A stretch of 64,000 nt of DNA from Streptomyces durmitorensis (GCF_023498005.1 NZ_CP097289.1:3720001-3784000); one strand, 5' to 3'. Shown: positions 8,914 to 20,976, numbered from the stretch's first letter. The notes: generated by a model from the letters alone, not told the origin. Translations and numbers: made by a program.

Positions 8914-10305
8914 ATGTCCGGTTACTCCGGCAACTCAGACACGACGGCCGGTGCCCATCCCGGCACAGCGGCCGAAGGCGATGGGCTGCGGCGATCACTC
9001 GGCTTCCGTGATCTTGTCGTCTACGGATTGCTGTTCATCGCCCCCATGGCGCCGGTCGGGGTCTTCGGAACGCTCGACGCCAAGTCGCACGGCGCCGTGG
9101 CGCTCGTCTACATCATCGCCACGATCGCGATGGCGTTCACCGCGTTCAGCTACGCCCAGATGGTGCGGGTGGTCCCCCAGGCGGGCTCGGTCTTCGCCTA
9201 CGCGCGCGTGGGGCTCGGCAACGGCCCCGGGTTCATCGCCGGGTGGATGGCGATGCTCGACTATCTCCTCATCCCGGCCGTCGCCTACCTCTTCTCCGGG
9301 ATCGCGATGGAGGCCCTGGTGCCCTCCGTGTCCCGGTGGGTGTGGACGGCGATCGCGGTCCTGGTGACGACCGCGCTGAACCTGTGGGGGGTGCGGGCGG
9401 CGGCACGGGTCGGGTTCCTGGTGCTCGCGATGGAGATCGTGGTTCTGCTGGTCTTCATGGTCTCGGCGATCGTCGTCCTGGTGCAGGACGGGGCGCAGCG
9501 TGACTGGCTCTCGCCGCTGAGCGGGGACGGCACGCAGGGGGCGTTCGCGCTGGGGGCCGTCGTGGGCGCGGTGTCGGTGGCGGTGCTCTCGTATCTGGGC
9601 TTCGACGCGATCGCCTCGTTCGCGGAGGAGGTGACGGGGGGCTCGGCGAAGGTGGCGCGGGCGGTGCTGTTCTGTCTGGCGCTGGCCGGTGTGCTGTTCA
9701 TCGCCCAGACGTATCTGATCGCGCTTCTCGAGCCGGTGTCGTCCGCCCAGCTCGCCGCCGAGCCGGTCAAGCAGGGGTCCGCTTTCTACGATGCGGTCGA
9801 CTCGGCGGTCGGGGACTGGCTCCACGACCTGGTGGCCGTCAGCAAGGCGATCGGTGCGGCGTTCGCCGCGCTTGCGGGGCAGGCCGCGGCGGGGCGGCTG
9901 CTGTACGCCATGGCTCGTGACCGGCGGCTGCCGGGGGCTCTGTCGAAGACCGATTCCGGGACGCCTCGCGTGGCGCTGCTGTGTGCGGCCGTGATCACGA
10001 TGGTCGCGGCGGTGTGGGCGGCTCGGCGGGACGACGGGATGGATCACCTGGTCTCGGTGGTGAATGTCGGTGCGTTGACGGCGTTCGTGTTGCTCCACGC
10101 GAGCGTGGTGGGGTGGTTCGTCGTTCAGCGGCGAGGGGGTGCGGTCAGCTGGTGGCGGCACTTGCTCGTCCCCTTGCTGGGGGCTGCGATCACTGTTGCC
10201 GTGATCGTTGAGGCTGCGGGGTCCGCGCAGGTGGTGGGTGCGATCTGGCTTGCCGTGGGGCTTGTTGTGCTCTTCGGCCAGCGGGCTCGGCGTGGGGAGT
10301 CCTAG
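8914..10305 (+). CDS. APC-family amino acid permease
   Basis: A 463-residue integral membrane protein with about 12 hydrophobic segments. The start [26 protein letters not shown] followed by a first membrane helix is characteristic of the amino acid-polyamine-organocation superfamily, and [15 protein letters not shown] in the middle is the helix-6 region signature. It probably imports an amino acid or polyamine by proton symport; the substrate cannot be read. The ATG at 8914 follows ACGGAGG at 8903-8909. It is divergent from ispH with an 84-bp gap. Confidence 0.88.
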   Translation: MSGYSGNSDTTAGAHPGTAAEGDGLRRSLGFRDLVVYGLLFIAPMAPVGVFGTLDAKSHGAVALVYIIATIAMAFTAFSYAQMVRVVPQAGSVFAYARVGLGNGPGFIAGWMAMLDYLLIPAVAYLFSGIAMEALVPSVSRWVWTAIAVLVTTALNLWGVRAAARVGFLVLAMEIVVLLVFMVSAIVVLVQDGAQRDWLSPLSGDGTQGAFALGAVVGAVSVAVLSYLGFDAIASFAEEVTGGSAKVARAVLFCLALAGVLFIAQTYLIALLEPVSSAQLAAEPVKQGSAFYDAVDSAVGDWLHDLVAVSKAIGAAFAALAGQAAAGRLLYAMARDRRLPGALSKTDSGTPRVALLCAAVITMVAAVWAARRDDGMDHLVSVVNVGALTAFVLLHASVVGWFVVQRRGGAVSWWRHLLVPLLGAAITVAVIVEAAGSAQVVGAIWLAVGLVVLFGQRARRGES

Positions 10306-10306
10306 G

Positions 10307-10323
10307 CCGCCGCTTCGCGGCGG
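10307..10323 (+). terminator. Short hairpin after the permease gene
   Basis: CCGCCG (10307-10312) pairs with CGGCGG (10318-10323) across a 5-base loop, immediately after the stop codon. Confidence 0.45.
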
Positions 10324-10572
10324 ATGTCTCCCGCCCGCCCACCCGTGACCCCGCATCAGGCCCTCGGCGTAGGAGCGATGACGGAACAGGCGGGGCGGAC
10401 GAGCGCGACCAGTGCGGGACGGCCCACTGACCGATGCGGGGAGCAGGCCGCTGGCCGATGCCGGGGGGAGGGGGAGGGGGGAAGCAGTCCGCTGGCCGGT
10501 CGTGGGGCAGTCCGGCGCCCCGCGCCTCAGCGGGAACCCTGCCCTGTCAGACCCTGCCGATACGCTCGGCGC

Positions 10573-11781
10573 ATGGCTTTGAACACGTCTGCGGATGCCC
10601 CGCTGCCCGTCGGCGAGGTGTCGCGGCTCATCGGTGGGTGGATCGACCGGCTCGGTGCCGTGTGGGTCGAGGGGCAGATCACCCAGCTGTCCCGCAGGCC
10701 CGGCGCCGGTGTCGTCTTCATGACGTTGCGCGATCCCTCGCACGACATCTCCGTCAGCGTCACCTGCTACCGCCAGGTGTTCGACGCCGTCGCGGACGTC
10801 GTCTCCGAGGGCGCCCGGGTCGTCGTCCACGCCAAGCCCGAGTGGTATGCGCCCCGGGGGCAGCTGTCCCTGCGGGCCGTCGAGATAAAGCCCGTCGGCG
10901 TGGGCGAACTGCTCGCGCGGATCGAGCAGTTGAAGAAGAGCCTCGCCGGGGAGGGGCTCTTCGCCGCCGACCGGAAGAAGGCGCTGCCCTTCCTGCCGCA
11001 GCTCATCGGGCTCGTCACCGGCCGCGCGTCCGCCGCCGAGCGGGACGTCCTGGAGAACGCCCGGCACCGCTGGCCCGCCGTCCGCTTCGAGGTGCGCAAC
11101 GTCCCCGTCCAGGGCGTGCACGCCGTGCCGCAGGTCGTGCAGGCCGTGAAGGAGCTCGACGCCCTCGACGCCGTGGACGTGATCATCGTGGCGCGGGGCG
11201 GCGGCAGCGTGGAGGATCTGCTGCCGTTCTCGGACGAACAGCTCGTGCGCGCCGTCGCCTCCTGCCGTACGCCCGTGGTCTCCGCGATCGGGCACGAGCC
11301 GGACAACCCCCTCCTCGATTACGTGGCCGACCTGCGCGCCTCCACCCCGACCGACGCCGCCAAGAAGGTCGTGCCGGACGTCGGAGAGGAGTACGAGCGC
11401 GTGCGGTGGCTGCGGGACCGGGCCCGGCGCTGCATGGACGCCTTCCTCGACCGCGAGGACCGCGGCCTGGCGCACGCGCTCGCCCGCCCCTCCATGGAGA
11501 ATCCGCACCGCATGATCGAGGAGCGCGAGGAGCAGGTCTCGGCGCTCGTCGACCGCAGCCGCCGCACGCTCGGGCACCTCCTGGACCGCGCCGAGTCGGA
11601 GCTGACGCACACCCACGCACGCGTGGTGGGCCTCTCCCCCGCCGCGACGCTCCAGCGGGGGTACGCGGTACTGCAGAAGGAGGACGGTGCCGTGGTGCGG
11701 GCCCCCGATGAGGTCACCTCGGGCGAGCAGTTGCGGGCCCGGGTCGCCGAGGGCGAGTTCACTGTACGAACCGACATTTAG
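10573..11781 (+). CDS. xseA: Exodeoxyribonuclease VII large subunit
   Basis: XseA is the catalytic subunit of exonuclease VII, which degrades single-stranded DNA from both ends. The 402-residue protein has an N-terminal OB-fold (about residues 10-105, including [20 protein letters not shown]) and the nuclease domain with [16 protein letters not shown] (about 204) and [21 protein letters not shown] (about 240). A long predicted coiled region (300-370) binds the small subunits. The ATG at 10573 starts the conserved N-terminus. xseB follows after 10 bp, an operon seen across bacteria. Confidence 0.95.
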   Translation: MALNTSADAPLPVGEVSRLIGGWIDRLGAVWVEGQITQLSRRPGAGVVFMTLRDPSHDISVSVTCYRQVFDAVADVVSEGARVVVHAKPEWYAPRGQLSLRAVEIKPVGVGELLARIEQLKKSLAGEGLFAADRKKALPFLPQLIGLVTGRASAAERDVLENARHRWPAVRFEVRNVPVQGVHAVPQVVQAVKELDALDAVDVIIVARGGGSVEDLLPFSDEQLVRAVASCRTPVVSAIGHEPDNPLLDYVADLRASTPTDAAKKVVPDVGEEYERVRWLRDRARRCMDAFLDREDRGLAHALARPSMENPHRMIEEREEQVSALVDRSRRTLGHLLDRAESELTHTHARVVGLSPAATLQRGYAVLQKEDGAVVRAPDEVTSGEQLRARVAEGEFTVRTDI

Positions 11782-11791
11782 GGTGGGGCAC

Positions 11792-12070
11792 ATGACCAGC
11801 AAGACGGACGAGGCCACGGGCCCGGCGGACGCACTCGGCTACGAGCAGGCGCGGGACGAGCTCATCGAGGTCGTACGCCGCCTGGAGACGGGCGGCACCA
11901 CCCTCGAGGAGTCGCTCGCCCTGTGGGAGCGCGGCGAGGAGCTGGCCAAGGTGTGCCGCCGCTGGCTGGACGGCGCCCGCGCCCGCCTGGACGCGGCCCT
12001 GGCGGGGCCGGACGGGGACAGCGACGAGAACGCGGACGCTAACGGGAACGGGAACGGCGACGACGCCTGA
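11792..12070 (+). CDS. xseB: Exodeoxyribonuclease VII small subunit
   Basis: A 92-residue protein with the family core [21 protein letters not shown] and [23 protein letters not shown], two helices that bind the XseA coiled region in several copies. The tail (from about residue 75) is an acidic Asp/Asn/Gly stretch, probably disordered. It lies 10 bp after xseA with GGTGGGG at 11782-11788 as ribosome site. Confidence 0.94.
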   Translation: MTSKTDEATGPADALGYEQARDELIEVVRRLETGGTTLEESLALWERGEELAKVCRRWLDGARARLDAALAGPDGDSDENADANGNGNGDDA

Positions 12071-12140
12071 GGTCGGGGCCCGGTAAGGCCTCACCCCACC
12101 CCGGTGCCTTGTGAAGCGGATCACCAAGCGGCCGATTTGG

Positions 12141-12169
12141 TTGAAACTTAAACCGCAACGCCGTACGGT
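12141..12169 (+). promoter_or_regulatory. Promoter of the RutE-like reductase gene
   Basis: TTGAAA (12141-12146) and TACGGT (12164-12169) are separated by 17 bases, a good match for a HrdB-type promoter. The -35 overlaps a GGTT(8)AACC inverted repeat (12139-12154) that may be an operator. Confidence 0.5.
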
Positions 12170-12187
12170 CGATATCGCAAGCTGATC

Positions 12188-12230
12188 CATGCACGCACCA
12201 CGCACACACACGCACGCACGCACGCACCCA
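12188..12230 (+). repeat. CA/GCAC microsatellite in a 5' leader
   Basis: A run built of CGCA, CACA and GCAC units occupies the untranslated leader of the downstream reductase gene, between its promoter and the ribosome site GAAGG at 12231-12235. Such simple repeats can vary in length and alter leader structure. Confidence 0.8.
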
Positions 12231-12242
12231 GAAGGTTGATCC

Positions 12243-12833
12243 ATGTCTCTCGTCCTTGACCCCGCCGCACAGGACCTGCTCTTCCGCGAGGCCCGCACCG
12301 CGAACTCCTTCACCGACGAGCCGGTCACCGACGAGCAGGTGCAGGCGATCTACGACCTGGTCAAGTTCGGCCCGACCGCCTTCAACCTGTCGTCGCTGCG
12401 CATCACGCTGGTCCGCTCCCCCGAGGCCCGCGAGCGCCTGGTCCAGCACATGGCGGAGGGCAACCAGCCGAAGACGGCGTCCGCCCCGCTCGTCGCGATC
12501 CTCTCCGCGGACAACGAGTTCCACGAGGAGCTGCCGGCGCTGTTCCCGCACTTCCCGCAGGCCAAGGACGTCTTCTTCTCGGAGCGCCCCGCCCGCGAAG
12601 GCGCCGCGCACCTCAACGCCGCGCTGCAGGCCGCCTACTTCATCATCGGCGTGCGCGCCGCCGGCCTGGCCGCAGGCCCGATGACCGGCTTCGACGCCGC
12701 CGGCGTCCAGAAGGAGTTCCTGGACGGCGACCACACCCCGCTGATGGTCGTCAACATCGGCAAGCCCGCCGAGAACGCCTGGTTCCCGCGCTCCCCGCGC
12801 CTTGAGCTCGACCAGGTCATCGAGACCGTCTGA
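12243..12833 (+). CDS. RutE-like nitroreductase (malonic semialdehyde reductase family)
   Basis: A 196-residue flavin-dependent nitroreductase-fold protein. ANSFTDEPVTDEQVQAIYD followed by FGPTAFNLSSLRITLV and the GLAAGPMTGFDAAGVQKEF segment match the family annotated as malonic semialdehyde reductase RutE or HadB/RutE-like proteins. RutE reduces 3-oxopropanoate in uracil catabolism, but no rut genes are near, so the real substrate in this organism is uncertain. It has its own promoter (12141-12169) and a perfect shared terminator (12862-12903). Confidence 0.85.
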   Translation: MSLVLDPAAQDLLFREARTANSFTDEPVTDEQVQAIYDLVKFGPTAFNLSSLRITLVRSPEARERLVQHMAEGNQPKTASAPLVAILSADNEFHEELPALFPHFPQAKDVFFSERPAREGAAHLNAALQAAYFIIGVRAAGLAAGPMTGFDAAGVQKEFLDGDHTPLMVVNIGKPAENAWFPRSPRLELDQVIETV

Positions 12834-12861
12834 GACCGGTAACGGCAGACGGACGAGCAGT

Positions 12862-12903
12862 ACGCGTGAGGGCCCCGGCGACAGCGCCGGGGCCCTCACG
12901 CGT
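12862..12903. terminator. Bidirectional terminator, 19-bp perfect stem
   Basis: The 19-base arm 12862-12880 (ACGCGTGAGGGCCCCGGCG) pairs perfectly with 12885-12903 across a 4-base loop, between the convergent reductase and DUF4245 genes. Confidence 0.75.
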
Positions 12904-12914
12904 GTCCAGAACCG

Positions 12915-13433
12915 TCAGGACGTCTTCAGCGCCTGCGCCATCTCCGTCAGCTGCCCGAACGACGCCGTGCCCGCGACCACCGTCGTCGCGCCCTTGTCCT
13001 CGCGCACGAGGGCGTCGTACGTCTGCCCCTTGTAGCGGTGCCACGTCTGGCCGTCGATCTTCTCGGTGGCCTTCGTCCGCACGGCCCGCTGCGTGGCCTC
13101 CTCGATGAACTTGACCGGCTTCGCCGTGGACTGCTTGACCACCACGTACTCACCGGACGGGTCGAGGAACCCCAGGTGCCAGCTGTCGCCCTTGGTGCCG
13201 TCGAACCGCACCGACGTCGGCTTCCACGCCTTGGCCAGGCCCTCGGGAGCGGCCACCGGGTACGCCGCCGCCCGGCGCGCGGAGAGCAGCTCCACGCGGT
13301 AGTCGACGCGCTTGGCGGGGTTCTTGGAGTCGTCGTGCGGGATGAAGATGTACATCGCGCCGGCGACGAGGGCGATCACCGCCATCGACCACAGCATGTT
13401 CCGTACGGTCTGCTTGCCTTGTCTTCCTGCCAC
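12915..13433 (-). CDS. DUF4245 membrane-anchored protein
   Basis: The 172-residue product has a short basic cytoplasmic start, one transmembrane segment (about residues 13-31, MLWSMAVIALVAGAMYIFI) and an extracellular DUF4245 domain with conserved VDYRVELLSARRAA near residue 43 and DGQTWHRYKG near 124. The family is universal in Streptomyces and sits beside glpX; its function is unknown. It is divergent from glpX, with about 215 bp between the starts. Confidence 0.85.
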   Translation of the reverse strand: MAGRQGKQTVRNMLWSMAVIALVAGAMYIFIPHDDSKNPAKRVDYRVELLSARRAAAYPVAAPEGLAKAWKPTSVRFDGTKGDSWHLGFLDPSGEYVVVKQSTAKPVKFIEEATQRAVRTKATEKIDGQTWHRYKGQTYDALVREDKGATTVVAGTASFGQLTEMAQALKTS

Positions 13434-13648
13434 GCCCCCATGTTCTCAGGCCACGGACGCGGCTCTTCCCCCGGTGGCCCCCTAGTGCCCGATCCGCTCA
13501 TGCGTGGGGCCCTCTGCTCATTTTGTCGGCCTACGGATAGAGTCGAGACACACCCTCATCCGGCCGCCCTCCCGTCTCCCACCCCCGCCCTTCCAAGGAC
13601 GCCCTACGGGCGCGCCACTTTTTTGTATCAGCAGAAAGGTGCTCTCCG

Positions 13649-14680
13649 ATGACCGAGCATCATCTCCCTTCCGAGCTCGAAGTCTCTCCCGAGGCTCCCG
13701 ACCGCAACCTCGCCCTGGAGCTCGTCCGGGTCACCGAGGCCGCCGCCATGGCCGCGGGCCGCTGGGTCGGCCGCGGCGACAAGATCGGCGCCGACGGCGC
13801 CGCCGTCAGGGCCATGCGGACCCTCGTCTCCACCGTCTCGATGAACGGCATCGTCGTCATCGGTGAGGGCGAGAAGGACGAGGCCCCGATGCTCTTCAAC
13901 GGGGAGCGCATCGGCGACAGCACCGGCGCCGAGGTCGACATCGCCGTCGACCCGATCGACGGCACGACCCTCTGCGCGAAGGGGATGCCGAACGCCATCG
14001 CCGTGCTCGCCGCCGCCGACCGCGGTGCCATGTTCGACCCGTCCGCGGTCTTCTACATGGACAAGCTGGTCACGGGCCCCGAGGCCGCGGACTACGTGGA
14101 CATCAACGCCCCCGCCTCCGTGAACATCCGCCGGGTCGCCAAGGCCAAGGGCCGTTCGCCCGAGGACGTCACGGTCATGATCCTCGACCGCCCCCGCCAC
14201 GAGGGCATCGTCAAGGAGATCCGCGAGACCGGCGCGCGCATCAAGTTCATCTCGGACGGCGACGTCGCGGGGTCGATCATGGCCGTGCGCGAAGGCACCG
14301 GCGTCGACATGCTCATGGGCATCGGCGGCACCCCGGAAGGCATCATCTCGGCCTGCGCGATCAAGTGCCTGGGCGGCGTGATCCAGGGCAAGCTGTGGCC
14401 GAAGGACGACGCGGAGCGCCAGCGCGCGCTGGACGCGGGGCACGACCTGGACCGCACGCTCTCGACGACCGACCTGGTCCGCGGGGACAACGTCTTCTTC
14501 GTCGCGACCGGCATCACGGACGGCGAACTGCTCCAGGGCGTGCGCTACGCCGCGGAGACGGCCTCGACCTCGTCCCTGGTCATGCGCTCCAAGTCGGGCA
14601 CGATCCGCAAGATCGACTCGGACCACCGGCTCGCGAAGCTGCGCGCCTACAGCGCCATCGACTTCGACCGCGCGAAGTAG
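13649..14680 (+). CDS. glpX: Class II fructose-1,6-bisphosphatase
   Basis: GlpX removes the 1-phosphate of fructose 1,6-bisphosphate in gluconeogenesis. The 343-residue protein carries [14 protein letters not shown] near residue 70 and the metal-binding AVDPIDGTT motif near 100, the Li-sensitive phosphatase signature. The class II enzyme is the only gluconeogenic FBPase in most actinobacteria. ATG at 13649 follows AGAAAGG. A hairpin at 14741-14770 ends the transcript before the convergent WhiB gene. Confidence 0.95.
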   Translation: MTEHHLPSELEVSPEAPDRNLALELVRVTEAAAMAAGRWVGRGDKIGADGAAVRAMRTLVSTVSMNGIVVIGEGEKDEAPMLFNGERIGDSTGAEVDIAVDPIDGTTLCAKGMPNAIAVLAAADRGAMFDPSAVFYMDKLVTGPEAADYVDINAPASVNIRRVAKAKGRSPEDVTVMILDRPRHEGIVKEIRETGARIKFISDGDVAGSIMAVREGTGVDMLMGIGGTPEGIISACAIKCLGGVIQGKLWPKDDAERQRALDAGHDLDRTLSTTDLVRGDNVFFVATGITDGELLQGVRYAAETASTSSLVMRSKSGTIRKIDSDHRLAKLRAYSAIDFDRAK

Positions 14681-14740
14681 GGCCGAAGTAGGACCGAGCA
14701 GCACCAAGTAGGCTCAGGAGAGCGCTAGTTGCGCACACCG

Positions 14741-14770
14741 GAGGGGGCGCCCCGTGCGGGGGACGCCCCC
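14741..14770. terminator. Terminator between glpX and the WhiB gene
   Basis: GGGGGCG (14743-14749) pairs with CGCCCCC (14764-14770); inside, CCCC pairs with GGGG around GTGC, with a two-base bulge. It serves the convergent genes on both sides. Confidence 0.6.
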
Positions 14771-14787
14771 TTCGGCGTACGAAAAAG

Positions 14788-15168
14788 CTATCCGGCGGCG
14801 GCGATCGGCCCGGCGGTCGTGTGCGCGGCCTTCTTGAGCTCCACCTCGCGCCGGCGCCGCCTGGCGAGCACCACGCGGCGCTCCGCGGCCGTGAGGCCGC
14901 CCCAGACGCCGTACGGCTCGGGCTGGAGCAGGGCGTGCTCCCTGCACTCGACCATCACGGGACAGCCGCCGCAGACGCGCTTCGCGGCCTCCTCCCGCGA
15001 CAGGCGTGAAGCGGTCGGTTCCTTGGACGGGGCGAAGAAGAGCCCGGCTTCGTCTCGGCGGCACACCGCCTCGGTGTGCCATGGGGAGTCCTGGTTCCGA
15101 TCGCGCACTGGTTCCCGCTGGGCCGGAACGGCGGCGACCTGCAGGGACTGATGCGACGGCTGCAGCAC
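14788..15168 (-). CDS. WhiB-family transcription factor (WblI-like)
   Basis: WhiB proteins are small actinobacterial regulators holding a 4Fe-4S cluster and usually working with the principal sigma factor. The 126-residue product has the four cluster cysteines C36, C66, C69 and C75 (C-X29-C-X2-C-X5-C), the GVWGG turn at 87-91 and a basic C-terminal helix (about 97-115) for DNA contact. The GTG at 15168 is supported by AGGAG seven bases upstream. Position next to glpX matches S. coelicolor wblI from memory. Targets are unknown. Confidence 0.88.
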   Translation of the reverse strand: MLQPSHQSLQVAAVPAQREPVRDRNQDSPWHTEAVCRRDEAGLFFAPSKEPTASRLSREEAAKRVCGGCPVMVECREHALLQPEPYGVWGGLTAAERRVVLARRRRREVELKKAAHTTAGPIAAAG

Positions 15169-15305
15169 GGGTCTACTCCTGACGACGGCTTCGCGAGCGA
15201 GAGACGATGCAGCAAGCTCTACCCGCTGTGCATGCGCCTATGCACTGAGTTCCGATGTACGAAAGTTCGCGCCGTCAGTGGCCGGATCAGTTCCCCGGTG
15301 GCCGG

Positions 15306-15986
15306 TCAGTGGCCGAGATGCTTGCGCAGGTGCTTGTGCAGGTCACGGACGAGCTTGCCGCGCTTGGGCTTCGCCTCGATGTTGCCGAGGATCGCGAAGC
15401 CGTCGACGAAGACGACCGGGGCGTCCCGCTCGGCCGAATCGAGCGTCTCCACCTCGAAGTTGCCGAGCACGCCCGTGCCGTTGCCCCGCAGCGAGATGTT
15501 CTCCGGAACGCGGACCTCGACGTTGCCGAAGACGGAGACCGCCTTGATGACGACCTGCCGCTGCTCGAAGATCGCCTCGCTGAGGTCGATCTCCACGTTG
15601 CCGAAGATCGCGTACACATGCGTGCGGCGGCCCACGCGCCAGCGGCCCTTGCGGACCGAGCTGCTGAAGACCGCGACCAGGTTCTCGTCGGCGACCGGGG
15701 GCACCACGCCGTCCGACGGCCGGGAGGGGGCGGGCTCGGGCGCCACCGCCGCGTACGCCGCGCCGCCCGCCGCGGGCAAGTCGCTGACCAGCGGCTCCAG
15801 TTCACCCATGGTCTTGGCGCGGTAGACCCCGTCGATCCGCTCGCCGTGCTCCTCGGCGGTCAGCCGGCCCTCGGCGAGCGCCTCGCGCAGGATGTCCGCG
15901 ATGCGGTCCCGGTCGGCGTCCGACGCGCGCAGGCCGGCGGGCCGCGGTTCCGGGTGGGTCTGCTGGGGGCGCTTCTCTAGGTCCAC
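15306..15986 (-). CDS. DUF1707 and DUF2154/LiaF-like domain protein
   Basis: The 226-residue protein starts with the DUF1707 domain (residues about 18-70: LRASDADRDRIADILREALAEGRL), often found at the start of actinobacterial membrane or regulatory proteins. It continues with a repetitive beta-rich C-terminal part (FGNVEIDL, FGNVEVRVP, LGNFEVETL and LGNIEAKPK) like the cell-wall-active-antibiotic response family of LiaF. No membrane segment is visible. GTG at 15986 is preferred because the product then begins VDLEKRP, as in relatives; a TTG 18 bases upstream is possible. It could take part in envelope-stress sensing, which is inference. Confidence 0.8.
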   Translation of the reverse strand: MDLEKRPQQTHPEPRPAGLRASDADRDRIADILREALAEGRLTAEEHGERIDGVYRAKTMGELEPLVSDLPAAGGAAYAAVAPEPAPSRPSDGVVPPVADENLVAVFSSSVRKGRWRVGRRTHVYAIFGNVEIDLSEAIFEQRQVVIKAVSVFGNVEVRVPENISLRGNGTGVLGNFEVETLDSAERDAPVVFVDGFAILGNIEAKPKRGKLVRDLHKHLRKHLGH

Positions 15987-16145
15987 ACCGCTCAGCGTAC
16001 CCAAACGCGATAGATCGCGACTACCCCTGGGGCCGCCCTACTGAGCCTTACCTCACAGGCTTGGCCGTCCTGTGGCGTTCTACGCTGGTTGGCGCGTCGC
16101 CAATGGAGGCCGCGCGCGCCGTCTGCCGAGTGAGGAATGGCCGTA

Positions 16146-17813
<1,668 letters not shown>

Positions 17814-17825
17814 CGCCGTCGCGTA

Positions 17826-17867
17826 CGAAAGGGCCGCCCTCCGCACGGTGCGCAGGGCGGCCTTTCG
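17826..17867. terminator. Terminator between fumB and the esterase gene
   Basis: A stem of about 14 bp (arm CGAAAGGGCCGCCCT with one bulged G, pairing with AGGGCGGCCTTTCG) lies between convergent genes. Confidence 0.65.
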
Positions 17868-17881
17868 CGCGTCCGGTGGGC

Positions 17882-19423
17882 CTACGCGAAGCGCTGGCCC
17901 GCCGACCCGTCGCACTTCTGGAGCTTCAACGGCTCCTTCGGCGACGCGAGTGCCAGGCAGAGCCCGGTGGCGGCGGCCGGGCGCAGGGTCCCCGCCTCAC
18001 GGACGAACTTCTGGTTGGCGCCGCCGTGGCAGTTCCACAGCGTGAGCGCGGTGCCTTCCTTGGCGGTGCCCGGGACGTCCAGGCAGCGGTCCTGGGTCAG
18101 GCCGGTGTGCAGGCTCTGCCGACCGCCGACGCCGCCGTCGTACCACCAGGTCTGGTTGCGGTTGCCGGTGCAGTCCCAGCCCTGCACCTTGGTGCCGTTG
18201 CGGCTCTTCGAGGCGTCGACGTCCACGCACGTACCCGTGCCCTCGTTCTTGAGCGGCTTGTACGCGTCGTCCCATCCGCCCTGGTAGAGCTTGGGGCTGC
18301 CGGTGCTCGCCGGGTCTGCGCAACCGCCTTCGCTCCAGCCCGAGTTGTACAGCTGCGTCAGACAGGAGGCGAAGGCCGCGTGGCCGCGGGCGTTGGGGTG
18401 GAAGGACTGGCGGACGGAGTTGGAGTCCGGCGGGAACGGGTTGGTGAGGTCCACGTAGAGACCGCGCGCCCAGGTGTCCTCCATGCAGACCTCGTGGCCG
18501 TGGAAGAGGCGGGAGTTGTCGAGGTAGGTCGCGCCTGCCGCCTTGGCCGCCCTGCGCATGCCGGTCTCGAAGGTGGGCACCGCGTAGTTGCGGCCCCACT
18601 CGGTGTCGGAGTCGTAGCCGAGACCGCCGCAGGCCAGCTTGCCGGGGAACGTGGGGTTGTCCCGGAAGTCGGGGCCGATCGGGCTCGGGTAGCCCATGGC
18701 GACCAGCTTGTACTCGTCGCCCGCGTATCCCGCGTCCTTCATGACGGTCTTCAGGTCGCGGATGGACTGCTCGACCTTGGGCACGAGGGCGTCCACGCGC
18801 GCCTGCCAGCCGTCGTTGTACTTGCCCGCGCAGGCGCCCTGGCTGAGCAGGAAGCGCGTCACGCAGTCCGTCATCACCGGGGAGAACTGAAGGTCGTCGT
18901 TGGCGCCGATGACCAGCAGGATCGTCTTGATCCTGGTGTTGCGCGCCTTGATGGCGAGGTTGTCGCTCTGCACCAGCTCGTCGGCGTACTGCTTCTGGCC
19001 GCCGATCTTGATGTTGACCGTCTGCGCTCCCGAGCAGGCCACGTTGTACGTGACGTCCGCGGGGATGCCGGTGCGGTGGATCGCGGCGTCCGGGGAGCGG
19101 TGGCACCAGTTGTCGGGGCCGTTCGTGCCCGGTTCGTACGTTCCGACGCCCTCCCCCGAGATCTCGCTGTCGCCGAGCGAGATGAGACCGGTCTTCCGGT
19201 CGGCGAGCGGGCGCTCCGCCGGGTCGCCGTAGAGCTTGGTGGCCTCGTCCGCCCGGATCTTCTCCAGGTCGGCCGGCAGCGGCGTGGACGCCGGTGCCCT
19301 GTTCCCGTCCGCCGCGGCCTGGGCCGGCACGGCGGCTGCCGTGCCGAGCATCGCGGCCATGGCGACGGCCGCCGCGAACGTACATCGCAGCCGGCCCTGG
19401 TGGCCGCGTCTGATGCGCTTCAT
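17882..19423 (-). CDS. Secreted SGNH/GDSL esterase with ricin-type lectin domain
   Basis: The 513-residue protein has a signal peptide (about residues 1-38), an SGNH hydrolase domain (about 75-360) and a C-terminal ricin-B beta-trefoil (about 375-513). Catalytic elements are visible: the nucleophile in LGDSEISGEG (S86), the GANDD block (about 170) and the Asp/His pair in SFHPNARGH near residue 340. The lectin part has repeated Q-x-W-like motifs (NQTWWYDGG, NQKFVRE). It probably deacylates or de-esterifies a polysaccharide or lipid outside the cell, with the lectin holding the substrate. It interrupts the pair of fumarase genes. Confidence 0.85.
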   Translation of the reverse strand: MKRIRRGHQGRLRCTFAAAVAMAAMLGTAAAVPAQAAADGNRAPASTPLPADLEKIRADEATKLYGDPAERPLADRKTGLISLGDSEISGEGVGTYEPGTNGPDNWCHRSPDAAIHRTGIPADVTYNVACSGAQTVNIKIGGQKQYADELVQSDNLAIKARNTRIKTILLVIGANDDLQFSPVMTDCVTRFLLSQGACAGKYNDGWQARVDALVPKVEQSIRDLKTVMKDAGYAGDEYKLVAMGYPSPIGPDFRDNPTFPGKLACGGLGYDSDTEWGRNYAVPTFETGMRRAAKAAGATYLDNSRLFHGHEVCMEDTWARGLYVDLTNPFPPDSNSVRQSFHPNARGHAAFASCLTQLYNSGWSEGGCADPASTGSPKLYQGGWDDAYKPLKNEGTGTCVDVDASKSRNGTKVQGWDCTGNRNQTWWYDGGVGGRQSLHTGLTQDRCLDVPGTAKEGTALTLWNCHGGANQKFVREAGTLRPAAATGLCLALASPKEPLKLQKCDGSAGQRFA

Positions 19424-19545
19424 TGCGCCTCCCCGGTTTGGTGTTACCCACGGTTTTTACTGGTGAGTAAGAGCCTTGGGAATACCTAGAACAAGACAAG
19501 TGCTCAACTTTTCAGCGAGGTTTGACGGAGAGGTAGGTTCGTGGC

Positions 19546-20958
19546 ATGACCAGCGACGCCAGCGCAAGCGACAGCGGTGAGTACCGGATCGAGCACGACT
19601 CCATGGGCGAGGTGCGGGTCCCCGCGCACGCCAAGTGGCGTGCGCAGACGCAGCGCGCGGTGGAGAACTTCCCCGTGTCCGGACAGCGTCTGGAGCGCGC
19701 GCACATCGCCGCGCTCGCCCGGATCAAGGCGGCGGCGGCGAAGGTGAACGCGGACCTCGGGGTGCTGGACAAGGACGTCGCGACGGCGATCGCGGACGCT
19801 GCGGGCGAGGTGGCCGAAGGGCGCTGGGACGAGCACTTCCCCGTGGACGTCTTCCAGACCGGGTCCGGCACGTCGTCCAACATGAACACGAACGAAGTGC
19901 TCGCGACGCTCGCCACCGAGCGCCTGGGCAAGGACGTCCACCCGAACGACCACGTGAACGCGTCCCAGTCCTCGAACGACGTCTTCCCCTCCTCGATCCA
20001 CATCGCGGCCACGGGCGCCGTGACACAGGACCTGATCCCCGCCCTGGAGCACCTGGCGACCGCCCTTGAGCGCAAGTCGGCGGAGTTCGCCGACGTGGTG
20101 AAGTCCGGGCGCACGCACCTGATGGACGCGACGCCCGTGACCCTCGGCCAGGAGTTCGGCGGGTACGCGGCGCAGGTGCGCTACGGCGTGGAGCGGCTGC
20201 GGTCCTCGCTGCCGCGCCTTGCCGAACTGCCGCTCGGCGGCACGGCGGTGGGCACCGGCATCAACACGCCGCCCGGCTTCTCGGCGGCCGTGATCGACGA
20301 GGTGGCGCGCGCCACGGGCCTTCCGCTGACCGAGGCCCGCGACCACTTCGAGGCCCAGGGCGCGCGGGACGGGATCGTGGAGACCAGCGGTCAACTGCGG
20401 ACGATCGGTGTCGGCCTCACGAAGATCGCCAACGATCTGCGCTGGATGGCGTCCGGTCCGCGGACCGGGCTCGCCGAGATCAACCTGCCCGATCTGCAGC
20501 CCGGTTCCTCGATCATGCCGGGCAAGGTGAATCCGGTCATTCCGGAGGCCGTCCTGATGGTCGCCGCCCAAGTCACCGGCAACGACGCGACGGTGGCCGC
20601 CGCGGGGGCCGCGGGCAACTTCGAGCTGAACGTGATGCTGCCGGTCATCGGCAAGAACGTCCTGGAGTCCGTGCGGCTGCTCGCCAACGTGTCGCGGCTG
20701 CTCGCCGACCGGACGGTGGACGGCATCACCGCGAATGCCGAACGGGCCCGCGAGTACGCCGAGTCCTCGCCTTCCGTGGTCACTCCGCTGAACAAGTACA
20801 TCGGGTACGAGGAGGCGGCGAAGGTCGCCAAGAAGTCGCTCGCCGAACGGAAGACCATCCGCGAGGTCGTGCTCGAAGGCGGATACGTCGAGCGGGGCGA
20901 GCTCACGCTGACGCAGTTGGACGAGGCGCTGGACGTGCTGCGGATGACGCGGCCGTAG
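19546..20958 (+). CDS. fumC: Class II fumarate hydratase
   Basis: The iron-free, oxygen-stable fumarase. The 470-residue protein has the superfamily signature [11 protein letters not shown] (about residues 320-330), [17 protein letters not shown] (about 186) and [15 protein letters not shown] (about 140). ATG at 19546 has AGAGGTAGG upstream. The presence of both fumarase classes a short distance apart suggests a backup when iron is scarce or clusters are damaged by oxidants. Terminator at 20977-21008. Confidence 0.95.
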   Translation: MTSDASASDSGEYRIEHDSMGEVRVPAHAKWRAQTQRAVENFPVSGQRLERAHIAALARIKAAAAKVNADLGVLDKDVATAIADAAGEVAEGRWDEHFPVDVFQTGSGTSSNMNTNEVLATLATERLGKDVHPNDHVNASQSSNDVFPSSIHIAATGAVTQDLIPALEHLATALERKSAEFADVVKSGRTHLMDATPVTLGQEFGGYAAQVRYGVERLRSSLPRLAELPLGGTAVGTGINTPPGFSAAVIDEVARATGLPLTEARDHFEAQGARDGIVETSGQLRTIGVGLTKIANDLRWMASGPRTGLAEINLPDLQPGSSIMPGKVNPVIPEAVLMVAAQVTGNDATVAAAGAAGNFELNVMLPVIGKNVLESVRLLANVSRLLADRTVDGITANAERAREYAESSPSVVTPLNKYIGYEEAAKVAKKSLAERKTIREVVLEGGYVERGELTLTQLDEALDVLRMTRP

Positions 20959-20976
20959 GACGGCGTTCCCCTCTGC

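Noticed and set aside
8995..11817. 940-codon minus-strand frame over the permease and xseA
   Set aside because: A by-product of high GC, overlapping two well supported plus-strand genes; composition is Arg/His/Asp-rich without conserved motifs.
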